A stretch of 64,000 nt of DNA, from the NCBI GenBank assembly GCA_963718145.1, contig CAVQYJ010000017.1, positions 1 through 64,000 of the forward strand, written 5' to 3'. The notes beneath the pieces were generated by a model, which did not search any database, was not told the origin of the DNA, and was given only the letters and a program-made list of their open reading frames with translations. Shown here one piece after another: positions 1 to 8,664 of the stretch. The DNA comes from UBA7672 sp963718145. Its GTDB lineage: Bacteria > Pseudomonadota > Alphaproteobacteria > Caulobacterales > Hyphomonadaceae. How positions within the stretch are numbered: the first letter of the stretch is position 1; every line of letters begins with the position of its first letter. The position numbers and the translations under genes were made by a program.

Positions 1-55
1 TCATGGAATAGGGCGAGCCCAGTCCGCCAATGATCCGATAGGGCGCGCCAGTCAT
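1..55 (-). CDS. Glutathione S-transferase-like protein, 5' fragment
   Basis: Only the first 18 codons are inside the window; the gene runs off the left edge. The peptide reads MTGAPYRIIGGLGSPYSM. A leading beta strand followed by SPYS (the S/Cys-P-Y-S thiol-binding corner) is typical of GST N-terminal thioredoxin-fold domains, in particular the proteobacterial type beginning with 'PYRI.G...SPYS.K'. A good Shine-Dalgarno (GGGGAGAG) sits a few bases before the ATG on the minus strand. The gene diverges from the DUF3604 gene across about 93 bp. The family call rests on very few residues. Confidence 0.5.
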   Translation of the reverse strand, partial: MTGAPYRIIGGLGSPYSM

Positions 56-104
56 GTCTCTCCCCACTCTTGATGTGCGCCCGCTGGACGCGACCCTCAC
101 ACTC

Positions 105-126
105 GTACAAAGTGTACCGCACGGTA
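105..126. promoter_or_regulatory. Two overlapping palindromes in the divergent promoter region
   Basis: Positions 105-117 read GTACA-AAG-TGTAC and positions 115-126 read TACCG-CA-CGGTA. Both are perfect short inverted repeats and they overlap by three bases. They lie in the ~93-bp gap between the divergent GST-like gene and the DUF3604 gene, 23-44 bp before the DUF3604 ATG. That position fits an operator for a dimeric regulator. No regulator gene is adjacent and the arms are only 5 bp, so function is inferred. Confidence 0.35.
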
Positions 127-148
127 ACATGAACTCGGGGAGAGGGCC

Positions 149-2034
149 ATGAAGCGGTTGATGATCGCGGTGAGTGCCGCGGCAATGCTCGTCGCGTGCG
201 ACGGGCCGAAGACGGACGCGCCGCAACAATCGCAAACGCCCTCGACAGCGCCCGACCGTCCTGCGGCGACCCGCTGAAGAACGCCTATTTCGGCGATCTT
301 CACCTTCACACCCGAAATTCCTTCGACGCCTACATCTTCAATGTTCGCGCCTCGCCGGACGACGCCTACGCCTACGCCAAGGGCGGCACGATCAAGCACG
401 CTGCCGGCTTCGATCTGCGTCTCAATTCGGGCCCGCTCGATTTTCTCGCGGTCACGGACCATTCGGAATATCTGGGCGTGCTGCCGGCCATCAACACGCC
501 CGGCGATCCCTATTCGGCCGTGCCCTACGCGAGCGAGCTGTTCTCGACCGACCAGGTGGCCGTCAACGCCGCCTTCCGCCGCTTCGCCGATACGCTGAAC
601 CAGGGCAAGCGCATGGACGAGTACTCGGACCTGCGCACCGTGAAATCGGCCTGGACCGACATCATCGACAGCGCCAAGCGCAACTACGAGCCGGGGAAGT
701 TCACGACGCTGATCGGCTATGAATTCACCTCGGCGCCGGCGGGACGCAACCTGCACCGCAACGTGATCTTCTCCGGCGACAAGGCGCCCGACCTGCCGTT
801 CACCGCGCTTGAATCGCAGAATCCGGAAGATCTCTGGCGCTGGCTCGACCAGCAGCGCGCAAATGGCATGGAAGCGCTGTCCATCCCCCACAACTCCAAC
901 GGCTCGGACGGTACGATGTTCGAGCGCACGATGTGGAACGGCAAGCCGGTCGACAAGGCATGGGCTGAACTGCGCGCCCGCAATGAGCCGCTGGCCGAGA
1001 TCACACAGGTCAAGGGTACGTCGGAAACGCACCCGATGCTCTCGCCCAATGACGAGTTCTCCGGTTTCGAAGTGATGGAGTGGTATATCGGCCAGGCGAA
1101 GAAGGTGACGAAGTTCGACGGCGGCTATGTGCGCAAGGCGCTGAAGGACGGGCTGGAGCTTGAGGCCAAGGTGGGCGCCAACCCCTACAAGTATGGCCTG
1201 ATCGGCGCCAGCGACAGCCACAACGCGGCAGGGTCATACGAAGAGAACAACTACTACTCCAAGGTCGGCATCCGCGACGCAACACCGGACCTGCGCGGCT
1301 CGGCGCCCCCAAAGGGCAAGACCTGGGGCGACTACCAGGTGCCGGACGGGATCGCGCGCTTCTCCACCTGGGGCGCTTCGGGTCTTACCGGCGTGTGGGC
1401 GGAAGAGAATACGCGCGAAGCGATCTACGGCGCGCTTCGGCGGAAGGAGACGTTCGCGACAACAGGCGTGCGCATCCGCGTGCGCTTCTTCGCCGGCTAC
1501 GGCATTGGCGGCAATGCGCTGACGAGCGAGGACGGCGTCAAGGCCGCCTATGCCAGCGGCGTGCCGATGGGTGGCGACCTGGTCGGCAATGCGGAAGGCA
1601 AGCCGGACTTCCTCGTCATGGCCATGCGCGACACTAACTCAGCCCCGCTGCAGCGGATCGAGGTTGTGAAAGGCTGGCTCGACGCCAAAGGCAAGGCGCA
1701 CGAGAAGGTCTTCGACGTCGCCTGCGCCGATGGCGGCAAGATCGACGCCAAGAGCCAGCGCTGCGCCGACAACGGCGCGTCGGTCGACGTGAAGACCTGC
1801 GCGTTCAGCCAGGACAAGGGCGACAATGAACTGTCGGCGTCCTGGTCCGATCCGGAATTCGATCCGAAGTTGAACGCATTCTACTATGCGCGCGTGATCG
1901 AGAATCCGACCTGCCGCTGGTCAACCTGGGATGCGATCCGCTCTGGCATCGAGCCCAGTCCGCACTTGCCGAAGACGATCCAGGAACGCGCCTATACCTC
2001 GCCGATCTGGTTCATCCCGACGAAAGCTTCGTGA
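149..2034 (+). CDS. DUF3604 domain lipoprotein (PHP-like metal-dependent fold), apparent frameshift near codon 40
   Basis: The body from about base 273 is a DUF3604 protein of ~590 residues. It starts with KNAYFGDLHLHTRNSFDA, whose HLHT matches the metal-binding His pair of PHP-type hydrolases, and continues with AVTDHSE, IPHNSN and GASDSHNAAG. A separate ATG at 149, behind a GGGGAGAG ribosome site, encodes a clear lipoprotein signal (MKRLMIAVSAAAMLVAC, lipobox LVAC, Cys17) but stops at 275-277. The signal and body are in different frames. One additional C in the CCC at 270-272 would join them as ...PAATPLKNAYFGDL.... The substrate is unknown. The next gene starts 2 bp after the stop and HupE/UreJ follows, so the three form an operon. 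Either the sequence lost a base or the gene lost its export signal. Confidence 0.85.
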
Positions 2035-2035
2035 C

Positions 2036-2959
2036 GTGAGCCGCGCAGCGGTTCTGCTGAAGCGGGCGCTGCGCGAGCCATTGGTGCATTTCCTCCTGAT
2101 CGGCCTTGTACTCTTCGGCGCAAATGCGTTGATCCAGGGCCCGCAGCAGGACAGAACCGGCGGCGATATCGTCATCTCGGAGGGGCAGGTCGGCCAGATC
2201 GCCGACAGCTATGTGCTTCTTGCTGGCCGCGCACCGAGCCGGGCGGAGCTTGAGGCGCTGGTCGATGACTATGTGACCGAGGAAATCTCCTATCGTGAAG
2301 CTGTGGCGATGGGACTCGACGCCGGCGACACCATCATTCGACGCCGCTTGCGCCAGAAGCTGGAGTTCTTGCTGGAGGACGCAAGTTCCAGCGCCGAGCC
2401 TACGGAGACCGAGCTTGCCGCTTGGCTCGCCGAACACGCCGTCGCCTATCGCCTGCCGGAGCGCCGCGCCATGCGCCAGGTGTTGGCCAGCAGCGACAGG
2501 CGCGGACCAAAGGCCGCCGCGGATGCTCGCGCATTCCTTGCCCGGCTCGAATCCGGGGCAGATCCTGCGAAACTTGGCGATCCTTCCATGCTCCCCACCG
2601 TCATGCCCCTGACGACCGAGGAGGGCGCTGCCGGACTGTTCGGAGCGGAATTCGCAGCGTCCGTGTTCGAGCATGCGGGCGAGGGCTGGTTTGGACCCGT
2701 CGCCTCGCCGTTTGGCCAGCACATCGTGCAGGTGATCGGCACGGAGCCCGGGCGTTCCGCCGCGCTCGACGACATCCGCGACAAGATCCGCGCCGATGTG
2801 ATTGAAAGCCGCCGCGACAGGAGCCGCGACGAATTCCACGCCCGCATGCGCCAACGCTACTCCATCCGCATCAACTGGCCCGAGCCCTACAGAGGCCTGC
2901 CCGAGGCGCCCAACCCGGCGCCGAAGACGAAGCCCGCGCCGCCGGAGGTCAGCGAGTGA
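2036..2959 (+). CDS. Parvulin-type peptidylprolyl isomerase, membrane-anchored
   Basis: This is a 307-residue protein with one N-terminal transmembrane segment (LVHFLLIGLVLFGANALI, residues ~16-33) and a periplasmic SurA/PpiC-like body. The body contains an N-terminal chaperone region with repeated acidic helices and a parvulin domain from about residue 140 (YRLPERRAMRQVL ... GWFGPVASPFGQHIVQVIG). The GTG at 2036 is chosen because it follows the DUF3604 stop by 1 bp and puts the membrane anchor near the N-terminus. The longer frame upstream would lie inside DUF3604. The end overlaps the HupE start by 4 bp (GTGA). The context suggests it helps fold or assemble the neighbouring exported proteins. 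Confidence 0.85.
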   Translation: MSRAAVLLKRALREPLVHFLLIGLVLFGANALIQGPQQDRTGGDIVISEGQVGQIADSYVLLAGRAPSRAELEALVDDYVTEEISYREAVAMGLDAGDTIIRRRLRQKLEFLLEDASSSAEPTETELAAWLAEHAVAYRLPERRAMRQVLASSDRRGPKAAADARAFLARLESGADPAKLGDPSMLPTVMPLTTEEGAAGLFGAEFAASVFEHAGEGWFGPVASPFGQHIVQVIGTEPGRSAALDDIRDKIRADVIESRRDRSRDEFHARMRQRYSIRINWPEPYRGLPEAPNPAPKTKPAPPEVSE

Positions 2960-3951
2960 TCGTCCGTATCCTGCTCTTCCTGGCTACCCTGTTGGCGATT
3001 GCGCCGGTGGCGCTGGCTCACGAAATCCGCCCCGCCTTCCTCCAGATCCGCGAGATCGAATCCGACACCTACGACATTCTCTGGAAGACGCCGGCGCAGG
3101 GCGACATGCGCCTCGCGCTCAATGTGACGCTGCCGCCTGCCTGCGCCAATGTTGGCGATCCGCGCACGGCCATTGTCGACGGCGCTGTGATCCAGACCTG
3201 GCGTTCGGTGTGTCCCGGCGGGCTCGTGGGCCAGACGCTGGCCATCGAGAATCTTTCCCAGACCCTCACCGACGCCATCGTCCGCTACGAGTCGCTGGGC
3301 GGCGTTTCGAGGTCCTTCCTGCTGAAGCCTGACAGGCCCTTTGTCGCAATCCCGGCGAGGCAGGCGTGGACGGATATTGGCGCGGCCTATTTTCGCCTGG
3401 GAGTCGAGCACATCCTGCTTGGCTTCGACCACCTGATGTTCGTCCTCGCCCTGCTGATCCTCGTGGGCGACACGAGGCGTCTCCTTGGCGCGATCACAGC
3501 CTTCACGGTGGCGCACTCGCTGACCCTGGCGGGCACGACGCTGGGCTGGATCCGCCTCGCCAGTGCGCCTGTGGAAGCGATGATCGCGCTCTCGATCATG
3601 TTCGTCGCCGTCGAGATCCTGCGCGTGCGGGCAGGAAAGGAAAGTCTGACCGCAAAGCTCCCCTGGCTCGCCTCGTTCGCGTTCGGCCTGCTGCACGGCT
3701 TCGGTTTTGCCGGCGCCCTGCGGGAGATCGGCATTCCCGACGACGCAGTCGGCCTTGCGCTGCTCTCCTTCAACCTTGGCGTCGAAGCTGGCCAGATTCT
3801 TTTCATCGCCGGCATTCTCGCGGCCCTGTTTGTTTGGCGGCGGACAAGACTCCCAACCTCCGCCTGGGCCTCCCGCGCGCCAGTTTATGTCGTGGGCAGC
3901 ACGGCCGCCTTCTGGTTCATGGAGCGCACAGCCGCTATCTTCCTGCCCTAA
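2956..3951 (+). CDS. HupE/UreJ family membrane protein
   Basis: This 331-residue protein has a cleavable signal (MIVRILLFLATLLAIAPVALA, then HEIRP), an extracytoplasmic N-terminal domain of ~130 residues, and a C-terminal HupE/UreJ membrane domain of about six helices. Family signatures visible are LGFDHLMFVLALL, GLLHGFGFAGAL and FNLGVEAGQ, with conserved His, Asp and Glu residues inside membrane segments that are thought to handle a transition metal such as nickel or cobalt. No hydrogenase or urease genes are nearby, so the classical role is unlikely. Together with DUF3604 and the PPIase it forms a translationally coupled trio. The stop ends 1 bp before the convergent ATPase gene. Confidence 0.88.
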   Translation: MIVRILLFLATLLAIAPVALAHEIRPAFLQIREIESDTYDILWKTPAQGDMRLALNVTLPPACANVGDPRTAIVDGAVIQTWRSVCPGGLVGQTLAIENLSQTLTDAIVRYESLGGVSRSFLLKPDRPFVAIPARQAWTDIGAAYFRLGVEHILLGFDHLMFVLALLILVGDTRRLLGAITAFTVAHSLTLAGTTLGWIRLASAPVEAMIALSIMFVAVEILRVRAGKESLTAKLPWLASFAFGLLHGFGFAGALREIGIPDDAVGLALLSFNLGVEAGQILFIAGILAALFVWRRTRLPTSAWASRAPVYVVGSTAAFWFMERTAAIFLP

Positions 3952-3952
3952 C

Positions 3953-4735
3953 TCAGTCGCTTCCCGACCGCCGCGACCACGGCAGCAGCCAGGAGCGGGC
4001 GTCGTGCTCGCCGCGCAGCGCTTCGATGCGGTACACCTGCGCCAACCTCTGCGGCGTCAGCACCGCCGCAGGGCCGCCCTCCGCCACCACCTCCCCGCCC
4101 GCCATCAGCACCACCCGGTCCATGAACCTCACCGCCAGCGCCAGATCGTGAACCACCGCGAGCACGCCCACGCCCCTCCGCGCCATCGCATGCAGGATCT
4201 CCATCACATGCAGCTGGTGATACGCATCCAGCGCCCCCGTCGGCTCGTCCGCGACCACCAGCGGCGCCTCCACCGCAAGCGCACGCGCCAACAACACCCG
4301 CGTACGCTCGCCCCCCGACAGCACCGCCACAGCACGCGCGCTCAAACCCTCCGCATCCACCGCACGCAGAGCGCGCACCACGGCCGCCTCGTCCTCCACC
4401 GTCGGACCGCCGAAGCCGGAATGGTGCGGATAGCGACCCAGCATGACGATGTCGTGAGCCGACAGCCGCCACTCCACCCGCCGCTCCTGCGGCAGGAAGG
4501 CGATGCGCCTGGCCCGCTCGCGTGGCGGCATGAGCGAAATGTCATGTCCGTCCAGCGTCACGGTTCCGGCATCGCGCCTGCGGATGCCCAGGATGGCCTT
4601 CAACAGGGTCGACTTGCCAGCCCCGTTCGGCCCGATCAGGCCGACCAATTCGCCGCTCGATACGCTGAGCGAAGCGTCCGCAACGATGTTGCAGCCCTTG
4701 ATCCCGACGGTGACGCCCTTGGCTTCGAGCTTCAT
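3953..4735 (-). CDS. ABC transporter ATP-binding protein, B12/haem/siderophore type
   Basis: This 260-residue ATPase has Walker A GPNGAGKS (residues 35-42), a Q-loop at FLPQERR, the signature LSGGERTR, and Walker B LVVADEPTGALD. It belongs to the FecE/BtuD/HmuV group. It would power import through the neighbouring FecCD permease. The start is the ATG at 4735 (MKLEAKGVTVG), which overlaps the permease stop by 4 bp; the much longer open frame upstream is permease sequence in the wrong frame. It is the last gene of the three-gene minus-strand operon. Confidence 0.9.
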   Translation of the reverse strand: MKLEAKGVTVGIKGCNIVADASLSVSSGELVGLIGPNGAGKSTLLKAILGIRRRDAGTVTLDGHDISLMPPRERARRIAFLPQERRVEWRLSAHDIVMLGRYPHHSGFGGPTVEDEAAVVRALRAVDAEGLSARAVAVLSGGERTRVLLARALAVEAPLVVADEPTGALDAYHQLHVMEILHAMARRGVGVLAVVHDLALAVRFMDRVVLMAGGEVVAEGGPAAVLTPQRLAQVYRIEALRGEHDARSWLLPWSRRSGSD

Positions 4736-5733
4736 GACTCGAACTCCGCGCGGGCGCGGAAGATCAGCCAGAGGAAGAAGGGCGCGCCGACGAGGGCCGT
4801 GACAACGCCGAGCTTGAGCTCCGCGCCCAGCATGATCACGCGCACGAGAATGTCCGCGGCAACCAGAAGAGCGCCGCCGGCGAGCGCGCTTGCGGGCAGG
4901 AGCCGGCTCGGCGTGTGTCCGACCAGCGGACGCAGCAGGTGCGGCACGACCAGTCCGATGAAGCCGATGCCGCCCGACACCGCCGTGCCGGCGCCGACGC
5001 TGACCGCTGTGCCGGTGATCACCAGCAGGCGCGTCCGCTTGAGGTCGACGCCGAGGCTCGCCGCGGCGTCCTCGCCCAGGCTCAGCGCATCCAGCGACCG
5101 CGCCGACGCGGCCAGCATCAGCCAGCCCGCGGCCATGAACGGCGCCGCGAGGAAGACATGGTCCATGCTGCGGTCGGTGACCGATCCCATCAGCCAGAAC
5201 ATGATCTCCGCGGAGGCATAGGGATTGGGCGACAGGTTCAGCGCCAGCGACATGAAGGCCGCGCACAGGCTCGACACGGCAACTCCCGCCAGGATCAGCG
5301 TCAGCACGCCGCCGCGCCCGGCAAGACCCTGAAGAAGCAGGACGCAAACGACGGCCCCGCCGATCGCCATCAGCGGCAGGGCCAGCGGGAACAGCATCGA
5401 CATGCCAGTATAGAGCGCGACCACGGCGCCGAGAGAGGCTGCCGACGAGACGCCGACCACAGCAGGATCGGCCAGCGGATTGCGCAGGAAACCCTGCAGG
5501 GTGGCGCCGGCCAGACCCAGCGACATGCCGATGATCATGGCGAGCAACGTGCGCGGCAGGCGCACCTCGCGCATGATCATCCAGGCTGTGTCTGCCTCGC
5601 TGCCGGTCATCATGTCGAGAAGCTCGAACGTACCTGCCGCCGCCGGCCCGACCAACATCGAGGCGAGGCCAAGCAGAGCCAGCAGGCCGGCGAGCAAGGC
5701 CAGAAGGAGAGGATAGGGCAGGCGCGCCTTCAT
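4732..5733 (-). CDS. FecCD/BtuC-family ABC transporter permease
   Basis: This 333-residue inner-membrane permease is of the usual FecCD length, with about nine to ten hydrophobic helices. Family landmarks include the segment after the first helix (PRTLLAMIIGMSLGLAGATLQGFLRNPLADP) and GIGFIGLVVPHLLRPLVGHTPSRLLP, the cytoplasmic coupling region that contacts the ATPase. The start at 5733 (MKARLPYPLL) overlaps the binding-protein stop by 4 bp. The substrate class is cobalamin, haem or ferric siderophore and cannot be fixed from the permease alone. Confidence 0.92.
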   Translation of the reverse strand: MKARLPYPLLLALLAGLLALLGLASMLVGPAAAGTFELLDMMTGSEADTAWMIMREVRLPRTLLAMIIGMSLGLAGATLQGFLRNPLADPAVVGVSSAASLGAVVALYTGMSMLFPLALPLMAIGGAVVCVLLLQGLAGRGGVLTLILAGVAVSSLCAAFMSLALNLSPNPYASAEIMFWLMGSVTDRSMDHVFLAAPFMAAGWLMLAASARSLDALSLGEDAAASLGVDLKRTRLLVITGTAVSVGAGTAVSGGIGFIGLVVPHLLRPLVGHTPSRLLPASALAGGALLVAADILVRVIMLGAELKLGVVTALVGAPFFLWLIFRARAEFES

Positions 5734-6632
5734 TGCGCCGCTGCCCCGGCAAGCTTCCGCCGCGCCGTGACCAAAAGCTCGACGGCGCCGAGCGTGCTGG
5801 GCGCGCCGCACGTCGTGAAGCGTTCCGGGATCACGATCTGCTGCGTGTGGTCGATGAGGCGCCGCAGGGCGGGATGGCGCAGGGCCTGGGTCGAGATCGA
5901 AGGCGGCGATGTCCACGGCGTGGCGGTCGAGATCAGCGCCGGCCGGACCTTGAGGAGTTGCTCGAGCGAGACATTGCGAAACCCGGCAAAGCCCAGCGTC
6001 TCGCCCAGGGTACGATAGCCTCCGGCATGGATGATCTCGGCATAGAGCGTACCGCCGCCGCCGACATAGTTGTTGACGCCGATGTCGGCGAACAAAGGCT
6101 TTTCGCCAGGCGGTATCAGCGCCTGCAGCGTTGCAAGGCGCGAGTCGAAGTCGGCGATGAGCTGCTCGGCGCGCGCCTGTTCTCCGACCAGTTGGCCCAT
6201 CTTGCGGATATTGGCGCGCATGTCGGCGAGGCTGGATTCGGGCTCGAATGTCACAACGTCATGGCCCAGCCTGCGCAAAAGGGCCGTCGCCGCCGTGGTC
6301 GTGAACGCGCCCGAGATGATGAGGTCGGGCTTCTGCAGCAGCACTTCCTCCGCCAGCCCGTGATTGACGCGAAGGGCGGACGCGATGGCGCCTAGCCCCA
6401 GCGGCGCGTTCACCGTCTGCCGGGAGAGATAGCTGATCGAGGCGATGCGCGAGGGATCGACCAGCCGCATCAGCAATTCGTCGGTGCAGAGATTCATCGA
6501 GACGATGCGCTGGGGCCGCTTCTGTGCGCCGGCTGGCGCCGGCGCCGCGCCCGCGATCAGCGCGGCTACGAGCAACCCCTTCAGCAGGCGGCGGAGGATC
6601 AGTGCAGGGCGCGGATGAGCAGTCTCGGCCAT
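5730..6632 (-). CDS. Periplasmic substrate-binding protein, BtuF/FhuD class (likely cobalamin)
   Basis: This 300-residue class III binding protein has a signal peptide (LLKGLLVAALIAGAAPAPAGAQ) followed by RIVSMNLCTDELLMRL, then KPDLIISG and the long backbone helix region. The phrase 'SMNLCTDE' and 'DLIISGAFTTTAA' occur in proteins usually annotated as cobalamin or Fe-siderophore binders in alphaproteobacteria. It heads the minus-strand operon binding protein-permease-ATPase with 4-bp overlaps throughout. No TonB receptor is in the window. The 178 bp upstream contain weak similarity to parts of a cobalamin riboswitch. Confidence 0.85.
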   Translation of the reverse strand: MAETAHPRPALILRRLLKGLLVAALIAGAAPAPAGAQKRPQRIVSMNLCTDELLMRLVDPSRIASISYLSRQTVNAPLGLGAIASALRVNHGLAEEVLLQKPDLIISGAFTTTAATALLRRLGHDVVTFEPESSLADMRANIRKMGQLVGEQARAEQLIADFDSRLATLQALIPPGEKPLFADIGVNNYVGGGGTLYAEIIHAGGYRTLGETLGFAGFRNVSLEQLLKVRPALISTATPWTSPPSISTQALRHPALRRLIDHTQQIVIPERFTTCGAPSTLGAVELLVTARRKLAGAAAQ

Positions 6633-6810
6633 AGACGCCCCGGTACCGGGTTTGCGCCGGCATTGCCACAGGTTTTCGAGGTGCTGCAGACCCTGCGCAG
6701 CGACCCGGCGCCGGACGCAGACCAGACTGCGCGGGCAACAAGCGTGTTCCTATTGTCCGGCAGGAACGACAGGGCGTTCGTCCTTGTCCCCGCCATACCG
6801 GGCAGGTTGA

Positions 6811-8622
6811 TCAACCTGGCCCTTTTGCGCCTGCCCGGCTTCCCAGCGCGAACACCACGATGCCAGCCTCGCCCTTCGGCGCATCTGCGGTTACGCCGCG
6901 GGCTTTCCGGAAAGCCTGGTAGCGCCGCGACATGTCGTTGATGTGATTGTTGGTCACGCCAACGACGACCGCGACATACTGCGCGCCGCCGACGCTGTAG
7001 GTAATGACGCTGGAGCTGGGATAGCCATCGAGCGGGGCGCTCCACAGCAGTTTTCCATCGCGATCGTCGAACGCCTTCAGCGCCGGATCGAGATCGCCGG
7101 CGAACACGAGGCCGCCGGCTGTCGACAGCACGGAGGAGGAAATCGGCCCGTCGAGGTCGACGCTCCAGGCGAGCTTCTTGCCGCTGAGGTCCATGGCCTG
7201 CAGCCGGCCCATCTTGCCGTCCTTGGCCGCATCCGGATGATCCGCGGCGCTGAGAATGGAGCCGGGGGCGGACAACAGGCTTCCCCCCTTCCCGCCCATG
7301 CCCATGCACCATTCGGTGATCGGCATGTAGAGCAGGCCGGTGTTCTTGCTCAGGGACGTCGGGGGCCAGGAGCGGCCGCCGGAGGGGCCGGGGCAATAGA
7401 CGGTCGGCCGCGCGGGGTCGGGAAGGCGTTGCGGGTCGATCGTCTTCTTGCCGGTCTTGGGATCGATCGCTGTGATGATGTTCTGCGTGCCGGCGTCGAG
7501 CGAGAACAGATATTCGCCGGTCTTGGCGTCGAGCACGTCCAGGACGGCCATCTTGCCGGCGTTCATGACCACGCGGCGGTCGCGGCCGGCCACCTTGATG
7601 GTCGCCAGCGTGCGCTCGAACACCCAGTCGAGGTCCCACTGGTCGTTGGAGAAGTGCTGGTAATGCCAGACCAGCTTTCCAGTCTCGGGGTTCAGCGCGA
7701 TGGTGCTGTTGGTGTATAGCGCATCCTGCGTCGTGCCTGGGATGCCGGAGGGCTTCAGCATCGGGCCCGTGTCGTAGGTCGGCGCGACGCCGTAGTAGAT
7801 GAGGTTGAGGCCCTTGTCCCACGTGCCCTGGTGCCAGACGGAGCCGCCGAAGCGCTTCTCGATCGGGAGACCGTTCCAGCTTTCCCCGCCGGGCTCGCCC
7901 GGCCGCGGAATGGTGTTGAAGCGCCACACTTCGTTACCGGTCTCGAAGTCGAGCGCGACGATGTAGCCGCCGCCAGCGACGAAGCTGGTGGTGACGCCCT
8001 GGATCACCTTGTTCCCCACGATCAGCGGCGCGCTGCGCAGGCCGAGGGTCGGGCCGGGCGTCGCCGGCGGCCGGATCTCGATGGGATGGTCCCAAACCTT
8101 GGCGCCGGTCTTTGCGTCGAGCGCGACCACATGCAGGTCCGAGGTCGGCACGAAGACGCGGCCGCCGGACAGGGCAAGGCCCATCTTCATGGTCGAGGAC
8201 GCGCCGGTGGGAAGCGTATGCGCGTAACGCCACAGCTCCTCGCCCGTCGCTGCGTTCAGCGCCAGCACAGTGTCGGGGCTGACCTGCAGGAACATCGCGC
8301 CGTCGTGGACCAGCGGGGTCGGCATCGCGAGTCCGGCCCTGATCGGCGTGCGCCAGGCCGGCGCCAGGGATTTCACGGTGTCGCGGTTGATGCGGGTGAG
8401 CGGGCTGAAATTCTGCCCGTCATAGGTGCGCCCCCATTGCAGCCAGTCGCCAGGCGCCGGATCGCGGAGCATGGCGGGCGTGACAGGGCGCATGTCGCCG
8501 AGCAACGCCTCCGGCGTCGCGGTAGCCGTTCGAGCGGCCGGCGCGCCGCCAAGGGCGCAGGACTGCATTGCCATCGCGAGTACGGCGCAGCCAATCCTAA
8601 GACAGAGTCTTCCCGCTTTCAT
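6811..8622 (-). CDS. PQQ-dependent dehydrogenase-like lipoprotein (paralogue 1)
   Basis: This 603-residue protein starts with a lipoprotein-like signal (MKAGRLCLRIGCAVLAMAMQSC). The rest is an eight-bladed quinoprotein propeller: LQWGRTYDGQNFSPLTRI, repeated tryptophan-docking elements such as ALNAATGEELWRYA and ALDFETGNEVWRFN, and GGLVFAGDLDPALKAFD. There is no CxxCH haem motif, so unlike the quinohaemoprotein alcohol dehydrogenases it has no cytochrome domain and would pass electrons to a separate acceptor. It lies 42 bp downstream of a close paralogue. The substrate (alcohol or aldose) is not evident, and no pqq biosynthesis genes are in the window. Confidence 0.88.
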   Translation of the reverse strand: MKAGRLCLRIGCAVLAMAMQSCALGGAPAARTATATPEALLGDMRPVTPAMLRDPAPGDWLQWGRTYDGQNFSPLTRINRDTVKSLAPAWRTPIRAGLAMPTPLVHDGAMFLQVSPDTVLALNAATGEELWRYAHTLPTGASSTMKMGLALSGGRVFVPTSDLHVVALDAKTGAKVWDHPIEIRPPATPGPTLGLRSAPLIVGNKVIQGVTTSFVAGGGYIVALDFETGNEVWRFNTIPRPGEPGGESWNGLPIEKRFGGSVWHQGTWDKGLNLIYYGVAPTYDTGPMLKPSGIPGTTQDALYTNSTIALNPETGKLVWHYQHFSNDQWDLDWVFERTLATIKVAGRDRRVVMNAGKMAVLDVLDAKTGEYLFSLDAGTQNIITAIDPKTGKKTIDPQRLPDPARPTVYCPGPSGGRSWPPTSLSKNTGLLYMPITEWCMGMGGKGGSLLSAPGSILSAADHPDAAKDGKMGRLQAMDLSGKKLAWSVDLDGPISSSVLSTAGGLVFAGDLDPALKAFDDRDGKLLWSAPLDGYPSSSVITYSVGGAQYVAVVVGVTNNHINDMSRRYQAFRKARGVTADAPKGEAGIVVFALGSRAGAKGPG

Positions 8623-8664
8623 ATCAGTTCCCTCCCTCGCTCCTCGCCTAAGCAGCCGGTTGGA

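Noticed and set aside
97..1221. 374-residue open frame on the minus strand opposite DUF3604
   Set aside because: It is antisense to an intact conserved domain and has no family motif.
4503..5752. Long plus- and minus-strand frames across the FecCD/ATPase region
   Set aside because: They are shadow frames of the ABC genes at high GC and lack motifs.
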